Source: Piscirickettsiaceae bacterium
GTDB lineage: Bacteria > Pseudomonadota > Gammaproteobacteria > Nitrosococcales > Methylophagaceae
Reading direction: 5' to 3'
Assembly: GCA_018646825.1 (NCBI GenBank)
Contig: JABGUA010000185.1
Location: forward strand, 1-8,302
DNA length: 8,302 nucleotides
Of the stretch, positions 1-6,756 are shown in pieces (positions within the stretch are counted from its first letter, which is position 1; each line of letters opens with the position of its first letter). Both the position numbers and the translations under genes were made by a program. The notes beneath the pieces are model-generated. The model was not told the DNA's origin, searched no databases, and saw only the letters and a program-made list of their open reading frames with translations.

Positions 1-677
1 AGAACACATTTGAGCCAGAGCCGATCTGTTACCTTCGCAGAACGTAACATGCCAACACCTCGAGTCGAATGATTAGAAATCTGCTTTTTCTGATCATCCG
101 TTAAGGCGGTTTCTTGTTGAAACAGCGTTTCTTGCAAGCTTATCATCGCGATATTCATAGTCAAAGCCGCAGCGATAATCGACGCATGATTTTCTTCTTT
201 GATGCCTCTCTTTCTCGCCATCAAGCCAGATAACACCGCCACATCGACAGAATGTTTTATCGGGTAACTGCCTTTTTCTAATACAAATAAAGAGGCTAAA
301 GCTGCACTGGCATCACGAAAACAAGCACGTTGTACTTCTGCCACTAATGCCATAATTTCATCAGTAAAATTGACATCAGCATTATCACTATTGGCCAATG
401 TAATGGCCAACTGATTAGTGACATTTTCTAAAATATTGAATGGCGAAAAATATTTGGCTTTAGCTGCAATTGGAGCAGTCGGCTCTTCAGCTGCTCGGCC
501 CATTTCTTCCGCTAGTCCGAAAGCACCATGAACCAGCAAACGAGCAACTTGCGATTCTGATTGAATGACAAAGTCTTTTTTGATTAAAAAGGTGCCGTTA
601 CGATCATAAATTGGCCAGGCGAGTGGCACACCAATCTCAATATCCTCAAGCGATAACTTTATTAAAGCACCTGCCAT
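1..677 (-). CDS. Degenerate HD-GYP-family protein, C-terminus cut by window edge
   Basis: An open frame of 225 codons starts at ATG 677 behind a good ribosome binding site (AGGA, 7 bases upstream) and has no stop before the window edge. Residues about 8-55 resemble the small N-terminal domain that precedes many HD-GYP modules (LEDIEIGVPLAWPIYDRNGT). From about residue 140 the HD-GYP fold is recognisable: KHSVDVAVLSGLMA, then AALTMNIAM, then LTDDQKKQISNHSTRGVGML. His142 and His203 sit where metal ligands usually lie. The HD dyad of the usual HDIGK motif is Met174-Asn175 here, so cyclic di-GMP hydrolysis is unlikely in the visible part. The GYP motif would lie outside the window. Degenerate HD-GYP proteins generally act as sensors or protein-interaction modules; that role is inference. 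It is transcribed away from the yedI-like gene. Confidence 0.8.
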   Translation of the reverse strand, partial: MAGALIKLSLEDIEIGVPLAWPIYDRNGTFLIKKDFVIQSESQVARLLVHGAFGLAEEMGRAAEEPTAPIAAKAKYFSPFNILENVTNQLAITLANSDNADVNFTDEIMALVAEVQRACFRDASAALASLFVLEKGSYPIKHSVDVAVLSGLMARKRGIKEENHASIIAAALTMNIAMISLQETLFQQETALTDDQKKQISNHSTRGVGMLRSAKVTDRLWLKCV

Positions 678-969
678 TTATTCGTCCTATTTACTCAATC
701 GTTCATTACCAAACAAATGAATACTGTTCTAACAACATTATTAGAAATAAGCCCTCCCTACAACAGCAAAAAGAACTAAATATATAGCTTTACAGCCAAC
801 CGTAGCTAATTAACCATATAATGGCAAGGGAATTAAATAGAAAAATAATGGTTATTTATGAAAATAACGACCCAACTAGCTGATAATCATCCCTCCTTCG
901 AATAAATACTCTAAAATACTAACGATATTTTTCACACCAATAACGCTAATAACAAAGCGTAAGGAAAAC
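678..969. other. Divergent intergenic region, no clear promoter
   Basis: This 292-base AT-rich gap separates the HD-GYP-like gene (minus) from the yedI-like gene (plus), so it should carry both promoters. I see no convincing -35/-10 pair on either strand. The most structured element is a perfect inverted repeat, GTTATTT-ATGA-AAATAAC, at 851-868, close to a second dyad (CCATATAATGG). Either could be an operator. There is no open frame of note. Confidence 0.5.
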
Positions 970-1848
970 ATGGCCACTGGGATTTTTGTAGTACTCGATG
1001 ACATCGCCATCTTATTGGATCACACCGCAGTATTAACAAAAATAGCAGCAAAAAAGACTGCGGGCCTATTGGGTGATGATTTAGCCGTCAATGCTGAAAA
1101 GGCGACGGGATTTAGTGCCTCACGAGAATTACATGTCCTGTGGGCCATCACCAGAGGCTCAATGCTTAACAAGTTTATTATTCTCCCTTTGGCCTTCCTG
1201 CTCAGCGCTTTTATTCCTCAGCTCATCGTTCCAATTCTACTCTTAGGCGGTGCCTATTTGGGTTATGAAGGTGCAGAAAAAGTCTTCGAATGGATATCCC
1301 CTAACGCGCAATTACATAACAAAAAACAGCAACAAATATCATTAACTCCAGACCAAAAAGCCAAGCATGAAGGTACCAAAATAAAAGATGCCATTCGAAC
1401 TGATTTTATCCTCTCGATCGAAATCATTGTAATCACACTCTCAACCGTCATAGAACAAACACTCCCCATACAAATCCTTGTCGTCAGCATTATCGCGCTA
1501 TTAGCAACCGTTGGTGTCTATGGCTTAGTCGCCTTACTCGTCCGTATGGATGATATGGGAATAGCATTAATCAATAAATCAAAAGCACAACAAGGAAAAC
1601 GCGCGAAGCTTACTCGCTTAGCCGGCCATAATCTAATCGCTGCATTACCCTATATTATCCGCATTTTAGGCATCATCGGCACCATTGCTATGTTACTCGT
1701 CGGCGGGGGTATGTTTGTCCATAACATCGTATGGATACACGACCTTTTTCAGGGCTTCCCTAGCATTGCTGCTGAGTTATTAACAGGGCTAATCGTAGGC
1801 AGCATCGTTGTTTTAGTCATGCACCTTTTTCATACAAAAAATAGCTAA
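970..1848 (+). CDS. yedI: YedI/DUF808-family inner-membrane protein
   Basis: This 292-residue protein matches E. coli YedI and the DUF808 family along its whole length. The diagnostic N-terminal block is present (LLDHTAVLTKIAAKKTAGLLGDDLAVNAEK, residues 15-44; compare LLDD.S...KLAAKKTAGVLGDDLSLNA in YedI). Hydrophobic segments at about 68-82, 84-100, 146-162, 166-191, 222-250 and 265-286 imply a polytopic inner-membrane protein. A charged loop at about 115-143 is probably soluble. The start at ATG 970 is supported by a TAAGGAA ribosome binding site 4-8 bases upstream and by alignment to the family N-terminus. The molecular function of the family is not established to my knowledge, and I do not assign one. 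It is a single-gene unit; an orphan riboswitch-like RNA follows it on the same strand. Confidence 0.92.
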   Translation: MATGIFVVLDDIAILLDHTAVLTKIAAKKTAGLLGDDLAVNAEKATGFSASRELHVLWAITRGSMLNKFIILPLAFLLSAFIPQLIVPILLLGGAYLGYEGAEKVFEWISPNAQLHNKKQQQISLTPDQKAKHEGTKIKDAIRTDFILSIEIIVITLSTVIEQTLPIQILVVSIIALLATVGVYGLVALLVRMDDMGIALINKSKAQQGKRAKLTRLAGHNLIAALPYIIRILGIIGTIAMLLVGGGMFVHNIVWIHDLFQGFPSIAAELLTGLIVGSIVVLVMHLFHTKNS

Positions 1849-1903
1849 CACAAACAAACTGAATACTATCTGAACCAAACTAGGGCATCAAGACTGCCTA
1901 GTT

Positions 1904-1924
1904 GTGACAAAATGGTGACAAAAT
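1904..1924 (+). promoter_or_regulatory. Tandem 10-bp direct repeats, 11-bp period, upstream of the GEMM RNA promoter
   Basis: GTGACAAAAT occurs at 1904-1913 and again at 1915-1924, so equivalent bases are one helical turn apart. The second copy ends two bases before the -35 hexamer at 1927. Read as TTGTGAC-AAAA-TGGTGAC, the layout is 7+4+7, the geometry of direct repeats bound by OmpR/PhoB-family response regulators. The sequence is not a good Pho box, so the regulator is unknown. A role as an activator site is inferred from position. Confidence 0.5.
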
Positions 1925-1926
1925 AA

Positions 1927-1955
1927 TTGACCCTGCACCCTTTTGGGTCTATATT
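1927..1955 (+). promoter_or_regulatory. Sigma-70-type promoter for the orphan GEMM RNA
   Basis: TTGACC (1927-1932) and TATATT (1950-1955) are separated by 17 bases, close to the sigma-70 consensus. The predicted transcription start is near 1962, eight bases before the first conserved aptamer base. A dyad, GACCC-N11-GGGTC (1929-1949), with an inner ACCC-TTTT-GGGT, lies between the hexamers and overlaps the -35. It could be a repressor operator. Confidence 0.6.
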
Positions 1956-1961
1956 ATCTCT

Positions 1962-2052
1962 ATTCTTTTAGCCAAACTTGGTGTGAACCAAGGACGGAAA
2001 GCCTCGGGTCTTTATGTCCTACGATTTAAAGATGGCTGGGCTGCATTGTTAT
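1962..2052 (+). ncRNA. Cyclic di-GMP-I (GEMM-I) riboswitch aptamer, orphan
   Basis: The conserved core is recognisable. AGCCAAAC (1970-1977) opens the first joining segment. P2 is CTTGGT-GTGA-ACCAAG (1977-1992) with a GNRA tetraloop. GGACGGAAAGCC (1992-2003) matches the signature GGACGCAAAGCC. P3 closes as GCC/GGC (2001-2003 with 2034-2036) and TCTTTA/TAAAGA (2009-2014 with 2027-2032). The 3' segment GGCTGGGCTGC (2034-2044) matches the usual AGCCGGGCUACC-type end. By alignment with the Vc2 aptamer as I recall it, position 20 is G (1971), which predicts cyclic di-GMP over cyclic AMP-GMP. The pair G21-C46 appears swapped to C-G (1972 and 1997), a compensated change. P1 is weak or absent. No plus-strand gene follows. 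Boundaries are approximate. Confidence 0.8.
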
Positions 2053-2089
2053 ACAAATAAACCTGCCAATGGCAGGTTTATTTGTTTTT
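2053..2089 (+). terminator. Strong rho-independent terminator of the GEMM RNA
   Basis: A perfect 15-bp stem (2053-2067 with 2071-2085) with loop AAT is followed by a run of five T (2085-2089; the first T is the last stem base). The T-run lies on the plus strand only. The minus-strand equivalent is followed by TATAAC, so it would end the ahpF transcript poorly unless other signals help. No part of the aptamer core overlaps the stem, so a mutually exclusive antiterminator is not obvious and termination may be constitutive. Confidence 0.85.
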
Positions 2090-2103
2090 AAAGACCCGAA
2101 AAA

Positions 2104-3657
2104 TTAGCTTTCTTGGCGAATAAGATAGTCAAAAGCGCTTAATCCTGCTTTAGCCCCATCCCCCATTGCAATGATAATCTGTTTGTATGGTGTTGTTGTC
2201 ACATCCCCCGCAGCAAAGACCCCATCCATTGATGTACGTGCATGGTCATCCACTTCAACTTCACCATATTGGCTCAAATCAACAATGCCTTTTAACCAAT
2301 CTGTATTCGGTAGTAGACCAATTTGAACAAAAATACCGGCTAAATCCAATCGTTTTTCATCACCTGAAACACGATCAATATAAACTAGTCCTGTCACCTT
2401 TGAGCCATCACCAATCACTTCGGTACTTTGTGCACTGGTAATCACCGTCACATTAGGCAATGTTGCTAATTTAGTCTGTAATATAGCATCAGCTTTTAAC
2501 GCATCAGCAAACTCAAGTAACGTCACCTGATTAACTAAACCCGCTAAGTCAATCGCTGCTTCAACGCCAGAATTACCGCCACCAACAACGGCAACATCTT
2601 TGCCTTTATATAACGGGCCATCACAATGAGGGCAATAAGCGACACCATGTCCGCGATATTCGGATTCACCAGGAACGCCAAGCTCACGCCAATTGGCGCC
2701 AGTGGAAATAATCACAGATTTACTTTGTAACGTGGCACCATTTTCTAATTCAATATTAATCTGGCCATTCACTGAAGATAATGTCTTTGCCCGCTGCAAT
2801 TCCATAATATCAACATCATAGCTTTTGACTTGCTGCTCAATGGCCGAAGCCAACTTAGGGCCCTCTGTTTCCTGAACAGAAATAAAATTTTCGATCGATA
2901 AGGTATCATTTAATTGGCCACCAAAACGTTCAGATACAATCCCTGTTCTGATACCTTTACGTGCTGCATAGATAGCCGCAGCTGATGCCGCAGGACCACC
3001 ACCAATGACAAGGACATCAAAAGAATCTTTCTGATTAATTTTTTCTGCAGTCTTAGCATCTGCACCACTATCAAGTTTCGCCACAATCTCAGGTAATGTC
3101 ATTCTACCTTGGCCAAATACCTCACCGTTTAGATAAACCGTCGGCACCGACATAATCTGACGCGATGCAATCTCATCTGGGTACAAACCGCCATCAATCA
3201 TGACATGGCTAATATTCGGATTAAGTACTGACATCATATTTAATGCCTGCACAACATCTGGGCAGTTCTGACAAGACAAGGAAATATAGGTCTCGAAATG
3301 AAATTCGCCTTCTATCCATTGGACTTGTGCAATGGTATCGTCATCCAATTTCATCGGGTGACCACCTATATGCAACAAGGCAAGTACCAAAGATGTGAAC
3401 TCATGTCCCATGGGAATCCCAGCAAACCGGACACGTGCCGGCTCAGAGGGTCGAGCAATAGCAAAAGAAGGCGCACGTGCATCTTCATCCTGCGACTGGC
3501 TCACAGTAACCAAATCTGACATAGCAGCAATTTCATCAAGTAATTCACGCATTTCTGTTGATTTAGCACTGTCATCGAGTGAAGCCACGATCTCAATTGA
3601 ATGCTTCAAGTTACCTAAGTAACTTTTTAATTGGCTTGCAATAGTTGCTTCTAGCAT
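2104..3657 (-). CDS. ahpF: Alkyl hydroperoxide reductase subunit F (NADH:peroxiredoxin reductase)
   Basis: This cytosolic FAD- and NADH-dependent disulfide reductase reduces AhpC after each peroxide turnover. At 517 residues it is nearly the length of E. coli AhpF (521) and is collinear with it. The N-terminal double-thioredoxin-like domain (about 1-200) carries the CQNC centre, Cys129 and Cys132, that passes electrons to AhpC. The thioredoxin-reductase-like part has the FAD motif VIGGGPAA (217-224), the redox centre CPHC (Cys342, Cys345), the NAD motif VVGGGNSG (357-364) and the FAD-closing motif GVFAAGDVTTTPYKQ near the C-terminus. ATG 3657 fits the family start (MLxxxxxxQLKxYL), although its ribosome binding site is weak, which fits translation after ahpC. 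It lies 77 bases downstream of ahpC and is presumably co-transcribed with it. It converges with the GEMM RNA unit. Confidence 0.98.
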   Translation of the reverse strand: MLEATIASQLKSYLGNLKHSIEIVASLDDSAKSTEMRELLDEIAAMSDLVTVSQSQDEDARAPSFAIARPSEPARVRFAGIPMGHEFTSLVLALLHIGGHPMKLDDDTIAQVQWIEGEFHFETYISLSCQNCPDVVQALNMMSVLNPNISHVMIDGGLYPDEIASRQIMSVPTVYLNGEVFGQGRMTLPEIVAKLDSGADAKTAEKINQKDSFDVLVIGGGPAASAAAIYAARKGIRTGIVSERFGGQLNDTLSIENFISVQETEGPKLASAIEQQVKSYDVDIMELQRAKTLSSVNGQINIELENGATLQSKSVIISTGANWRELGVPGESEYRGHGVAYCPHCDGPLYKGKDVAVVGGGNSGVEAAIDLAGLVNQVTLLEFADALKADAILQTKLATLPNVTVITSAQSTEVIGDGSKVTGLVYIDRVSGDEKRLDLAGIFVQIGLLPNTDWLKGIVDLSQYGEVEVDDHARTSMDGVFAAGDVTTTPYKQIIIAMGDGAKAGLSAFDYLIRQES

Positions 3658-3689
3658 AATCGGTCTACTTTTATATATTCAGAATAAGT

Positions 3690-3716
3690 TATGCCCAGGA
3701 AAAATGCCCGGGCATA
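3690..3716 (-). promoter_or_regulatory. ahpC-ahpF intercistronic hairpin
   Basis: On the minus strand TATGCCC and GGGCATA (7 bp) flank a 13-base loop that itself contains GGGCATTTTT, so an alternative stem can form next to the T-run. The element lies 18 bases after the ahpC stop. It may act as a partial terminator or 3' stabiliser that makes ahpC transcripts more abundant than ahpF. That role is inferred from position and structure. Confidence 0.5.
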
Positions 3717-3734
3717 CTCATAAATTAGTCTTGC

Positions 3735-4301
3735 TTAGATTTTGCCAACAAGATCTAATGACGGTGTTAATGTTTCTTCACCTGGCTGCCATGAAGCTGG
3801 GCAAACTTCATTAGGGTTTGCTGCAACATGTTGTGCCGCTTGTACTTTACGCACAAGGTCTTTAGCACTACGGCCAATACCTAAATCATGTACTTCGCAC
3901 ACTTTAATCATGCCTTCAGGATCGACAACGAAAGTACCACGTAATGCTAAACCAGCTTCTTCAATCATCACATCGAAGTTACGAGTGACGGTACCGGTTG
4001 GATCGCCAATCATTGGGAAATTGATTTTAGCAATCGTATCTGATGTGTCATGCCATGCTTTATGTGTGAAATGTGTATCTGTAGAAACTGAGTACACTTC
4101 AACACCCATATCTTGTAACTGTGCGTAATGATCAGCAAGATCACCTAACTCAGTTGGACAAACAAATGTGAAATCTGCTGGGTAGAAAAAGAAAACAGAC
4201 CATTTACCTTTAAGATCTGCATCGCTAACGTCAACGTCTTTACCGTTATGATAAGCAGTTACGTTAAAAGGTTTGACCTGTGTGTTGATAAGAGACGCCA
4301 T
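3735..4301 (-). CDS. ahpC: Alkyl hydroperoxide reductase subunit C (2-Cys peroxiredoxin)
   Basis: AhpC reduces hydrogen peroxide, organic hydroperoxides and peroxynitrite in the cytosol; AhpF regenerates it. The 188-residue protein is the E. coli type and full length. The peroxidatic cysteine is Cys48 in DFTFVCPTE, and the resolving cysteine is Cys167 in NEVCPASW. The C-terminus SLDLVGKI is identical to the E. coli ending as I recall it. An additional Cys135 lies in MIKVCEVHDLGIGR, replacing a residue that is not catalytic. The start at ATG 4301 has a strong AAGGAG ribosome binding site. It is the first gene of an ahpCF operon; a candidate OxyR operator and a -10 element lie upstream. Confidence 0.98.
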   Translation of the reverse strand: MASLINTQVKPFNVTAYHNGKDVDVSDADLKGKWSVFFFYPADFTFVCPTELGDLADHYAQLQDMGVEVYSVSTDTHFTHKAWHDTSDTIAKINFPMIGDPTGTVTRNFDVMIEEAGLALRGTFVVDPEGMIKVCEVHDLGIGRSAKDLVRKVQAAQHVAANPNEVCPASWQPGEETLTPSLDLVGKI

Positions 4302-4604
4302 TAAAAAAGCTCCTTAAGTTGAGGTTTAAAATAAACTAACTCGGCAAATTCTAAGGACCTATCATAAATTTATCCAACAACTTGTTCCGATAAATTCAAT
4401 CGATAAAAGCTATTAAAAGAAGATACAGTAATTAGTCCCGGCGCTATTAAATTCAATTTCCATATTTTAAGCAAATAGCCATGAATCAACAGGCCAAAAA
4501 AGGGTGCGTTTACAACACCTTAAACTAAGAAATCAAACCAGAGATAAACAAGTAGAATTAGTGGCTGCGCAAAGGCTGCAAGCCAACTTTTTAATATGGC
4601 TGCT
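4302..4604. other. Intergenic region between rep and ahpC
   Basis: This 303-base gap holds the ahpC ribosome binding site, the -10 element and OxyR-like operator described separately (4361-4413), and the 3' flank of rep. The part at 4414-4604 shows no gene and no intrinsic terminator for rep on the minus strand. The only local dyad there, TGGCT/AGCCA (4562-4566 with 4581-4585), has a T-run on the plus side only. Confidence 0.5.
4361..4413 (-). promoter_or_regulatory. ahpC promoter with candidate OxyR operator
   Basis: On the minus strand ATAGCTTTTATCGAT (4413-4399), a 7-base spacer, then ATCGGAACAAGTTGT (4391-4377) follows the OxyR layout ATAGntnnnanCTAT-N7-ATAGntnnnanCTAT. The distal half matches well and the proximal half poorly. 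A -10 TATGAT lies at 4366-4361. The matching -35 position (4389-4384) is a poor hexamer and falls inside the operator. This is typical of a promoter that depends on OxyR contact with RNA polymerase. Confidence 0.55.
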
Positions 4605-6617
4605 TTATTTCAGCATGCCACGAATATTAGACAAATGCGCTTTGCCCCTTTCTTTACGTTCTTCTGGATCAGCTTGCGTCTTTTCTGTCGTCCAGATCAA
4701 ATCATCAGCGGGCAATTCTCGTAAGAACCGACTCTCTTCACAATCGACTTTTTCACCATAGCGTTTGCGCGTATTTGCCATCGTGAAAATTAAACTGCGT
4801 TGTGCTCGCGTAATACCAACATAAGCTAATCGACGCTCTTCTTCTATGCCTTCTTCCTCAATACTCACACGGTGTGGCAAGATTTCTTCTTCCATACCAA
4901 TAATGGTGACATGGGGGAACTCCAAACCTTTTGCTGCATGCAATGTCATCAAATGCACCGCATCTTCCTGATTTTCATCTGCTTGCCGATCAAGGATATC
5001 CATCAGCGTTAAACGCGCAGCAATATCACCAATACTTTTTTCTTCGGTATCTTTCTCAATAATACGGCTAATCCAAACAAGTAATTCCTCGACATTTTCC
5101 ATCCGACGTATCGCTTGGTCAGGATCACCCGTCACTTCTTCTAACCAAGCACGATAATCGATTTCTTCGATCATATCGCGAATCGCTTCCATCAAATCAC
5201 CCCGTTTAGCCCGATCAGCAATATCGATTAACCAGCGTGTAAAATGTTCCAGATGCGCCATCGCTTTAACCGATAAATGCTCAGACAAACCTATTTCAAA
5301 GCAAGCCCCAAACAAGCTTGTTTTACGTTCGGCGGCATAATGTCCCAACGTTTGCAACGTCGTCGCTCCTATGCCACGCCTCGGCGTATTAATGACCCTC
5401 AAAAAGGCATTATCATCATCTTGATTCGCCAACAATCTCAGATAGGACATCATATCTTTAACTTCGACCCGTGAGAAAAACGACGTCCCTCCCGTTAAAA
5501 AATACGGCACATTATGTTCACGTAAAATTCGTTCTATTGGTCGAGACTGATGATTACTCCGATATAAAATCGCATAATCCTTAAAATCAGCCTGATGTTT
5601 AAGCTTGTGATAGAGCAATTCAGAAACAACCTTTTCAGATTCATGGTCTTCATCACGACAGCCAATCACACGAATGGCATCACCCTCGCCCATGGCACTC
5701 CATAACTTTTTTTCAAACAAATGGGGGTTATGACTAATCAAACCGTTCGCAACCCGCAAAATACGGCCCATAGAACGATAATTTTGCTCTAGTTTAATCA
5801 TTTTCAAACGTGGAAAGTCTTGCTCTAACTGTGCCAAATTCTCAGGGCGGGCACCCCGCCAAGAATACACTGACTGATCATCATCTCCGACAACTGTGAG
5901 TGCTTCACGAATACCCACCAGCTGCTTGACCAATTCATACTGGCAACCATTGGTATCTTGATACTCATCAACCAGAAGATAATGAATTCTTGCTTGCCAA
6001 CGCTTTAATGCTTCAGGAACATCACGAAACAACAAAACAGGCTTTAAAATCAAATCATCGAAATCGACCCCATTGTATGCTTTCAAGGCTTCAACATAAC
6101 GCACATACACTTTAGCAGCCGCCACTTGCTGCTCATCTTCAGCTATTTTCATTGCCTGCTCAGGCAAAATTAACTGATTTTTCCATTCTGAAATTTGCCA
6201 CTGGCATTTTTCAGCATGCTCACTATCAGCAGCAAAATCTCGCCCCATTAAATCCCGTAACACCGCCAAACTATCTTGTGCATCAAAAATAGAAAAGCCG
6301 CTACGATAACCAATATGGGCATATTCTTTACGTAAAATCGTTAAACCTAGATTATGAAAGGTCGAGACCATCAAACCACAACTTGATACATCACGAGATG
6401 CCATCAATTCCGATACCCGACTCTTCATTTCACGGGCAGCTTTATTCGTGAACGTCACAGCGGCGATATTGCGAGCTTTAATGCCACATTGCTCAATCAA
6501 ATAAGCAATTTTTCGTGTGATCACCCGTGTCTTTCCACTACCCGCGCCGGCTAATACCAGCAAAGGCCCGTCAACATGACGTGCAGCTTCGCGCTGCTCA
6601 GGGTTAAGATCTCGCAC
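4605..6617 (-). CDS. rep: ATP-dependent DNA helicase Rep
   Basis: Rep is a superfamily 1A 3'-to-5' helicase that travels with the replisome and clears protein roadblocks. The 670-residue protein matches E. coli Rep (673) end to end. Motifs in order: Q-motif region LNPEQREA (4-11), Walker A AGAGSGKT (23-30), motif Ia TFTNKAAREM (55-64), Walker B DEYQD (217-221), motif III GDDDQSVYSWRGA (244-256), motif IV QNYRS (about 279-283), GGTSFFSR, motif V TLHAAKGLEFP and motif VI EERRLAYVGITRAQ. The DDDQSVYSWRGARPENL and LPADDLIW signatures favour Rep over UvrD or PcrA. The start is GTG 6617, matching the MRxLNP family start; upstream in frame there is a stop and no ATG. A GAGG ribosome binding site lies about 11 bases upstream. 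A promoter lies in the gap before it. Confidence 0.97.
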   Translation of the reverse strand: MRDLNPEQREAARHVDGPLLVLAGAGSGKTRVITRKIAYLIEQCGIKARNIAAVTFTNKAAREMKSRVSELMASRDVSSCGLMVSTFHNLGLTILRKEYAHIGYRSGFSIFDAQDSLAVLRDLMGRDFAADSEHAEKCQWQISEWKNQLILPEQAMKIAEDEQQVAAAKVYVRYVEALKAYNGVDFDDLILKPVLLFRDVPEALKRWQARIHYLLVDEYQDTNGCQYELVKQLVGIREALTVVGDDDQSVYSWRGARPENLAQLEQDFPRLKMIKLEQNYRSMGRILRVANGLISHNPHLFEKKLWSAMGEGDAIRVIGCRDEDHESEKVVSELLYHKLKHQADFKDYAILYRSNHQSRPIERILREHNVPYFLTGGTSFFSRVEVKDMMSYLRLLANQDDDNAFLRVINTPRRGIGATTLQTLGHYAAERKTSLFGACFEIGLSEHLSVKAMAHLEHFTRWLIDIADRAKRGDLMEAIRDMIEEIDYRAWLEEVTGDPDQAIRRMENVEELLVWISRIIEKDTEEKSIGDIAARLTLMDILDRQADENQEDAVHLMTLHAAKGLEFPHVTIIGMEEEILPHRVSIEEEGIEEERRLAYVGITRAQRSLIFTMANTRKRYGEKVDCEESRFLRELPADDLIWTTEKTQADPEERKERGKAHLSNIRGMLK

Positions 6618-6690
6618 AGTAATTAAAGCCTCAGATGGAATCGCTTAGAAATGCAACAAGACTGCATTCCTATTTATCAAACAGCGAGCC

Positions 6691-6718
6691 ATCATATAAC
6701 GATGAGCTAGATTTGCAA
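6691..6718 (-). promoter_or_regulatory. Candidate rep promoter
   Basis: On the minus strand TTGCAA (6718-6713) and TATGAT (6696-6691) are 16 bases apart, a reasonable sigma-70 promoter. The start would be near 6684, leaving a leader of about 65 bases. That leader contains a short hairpin (AATGCA/TGCATT, 6650-6668) ahead of the GTG start. Confidence 0.45.
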
Positions 6719-6756
6719 TTCCAAAATCAGCTTAATAAAACACGGCACTGCTAAGC

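Noticed and set aside
1878..1903. AACTAGG/CCTAGTT hairpin after the yedI-like gene as its terminator
   Set aside because: No T-run follows (the next bases are GTGACAAAAT), so it lacks the intrinsic-terminator signature. It may be only a chance dyad upstream of the repeats.
1904..1924. The GTGACAAAAT repeats as a CRP or Pho box
   Set aside because: There is no TCACA partner for a CRP site, and the TGTCA core of a Pho box is replaced by TGTGA or GGTGA; only the repeat geometry fits.
2053..2089. The terminator hairpin as a truly bidirectional terminator serving ahpF
   Set aside because: On the minus strand the stem is followed by TATAAC rather than a T-run, so efficient termination of ahpF is not supported by sequence.
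3742..4128. Plus-strand open frame of 128 codons
   Set aside because: Entirely antisense to ahpC and a product of its codon pattern.
4562..4585. TGGCT/AGCCA dyad as a rep terminator
   Set aside because: The only T-run is on the plus side, while rep is on the minus strand, and the loop is large.
4504..4761. Plus-strand open frame of 85 codons
   Set aside because: Most of it is antisense to the well-supported 3' end of rep, with no ribosome binding site and no recognisable protein pattern.
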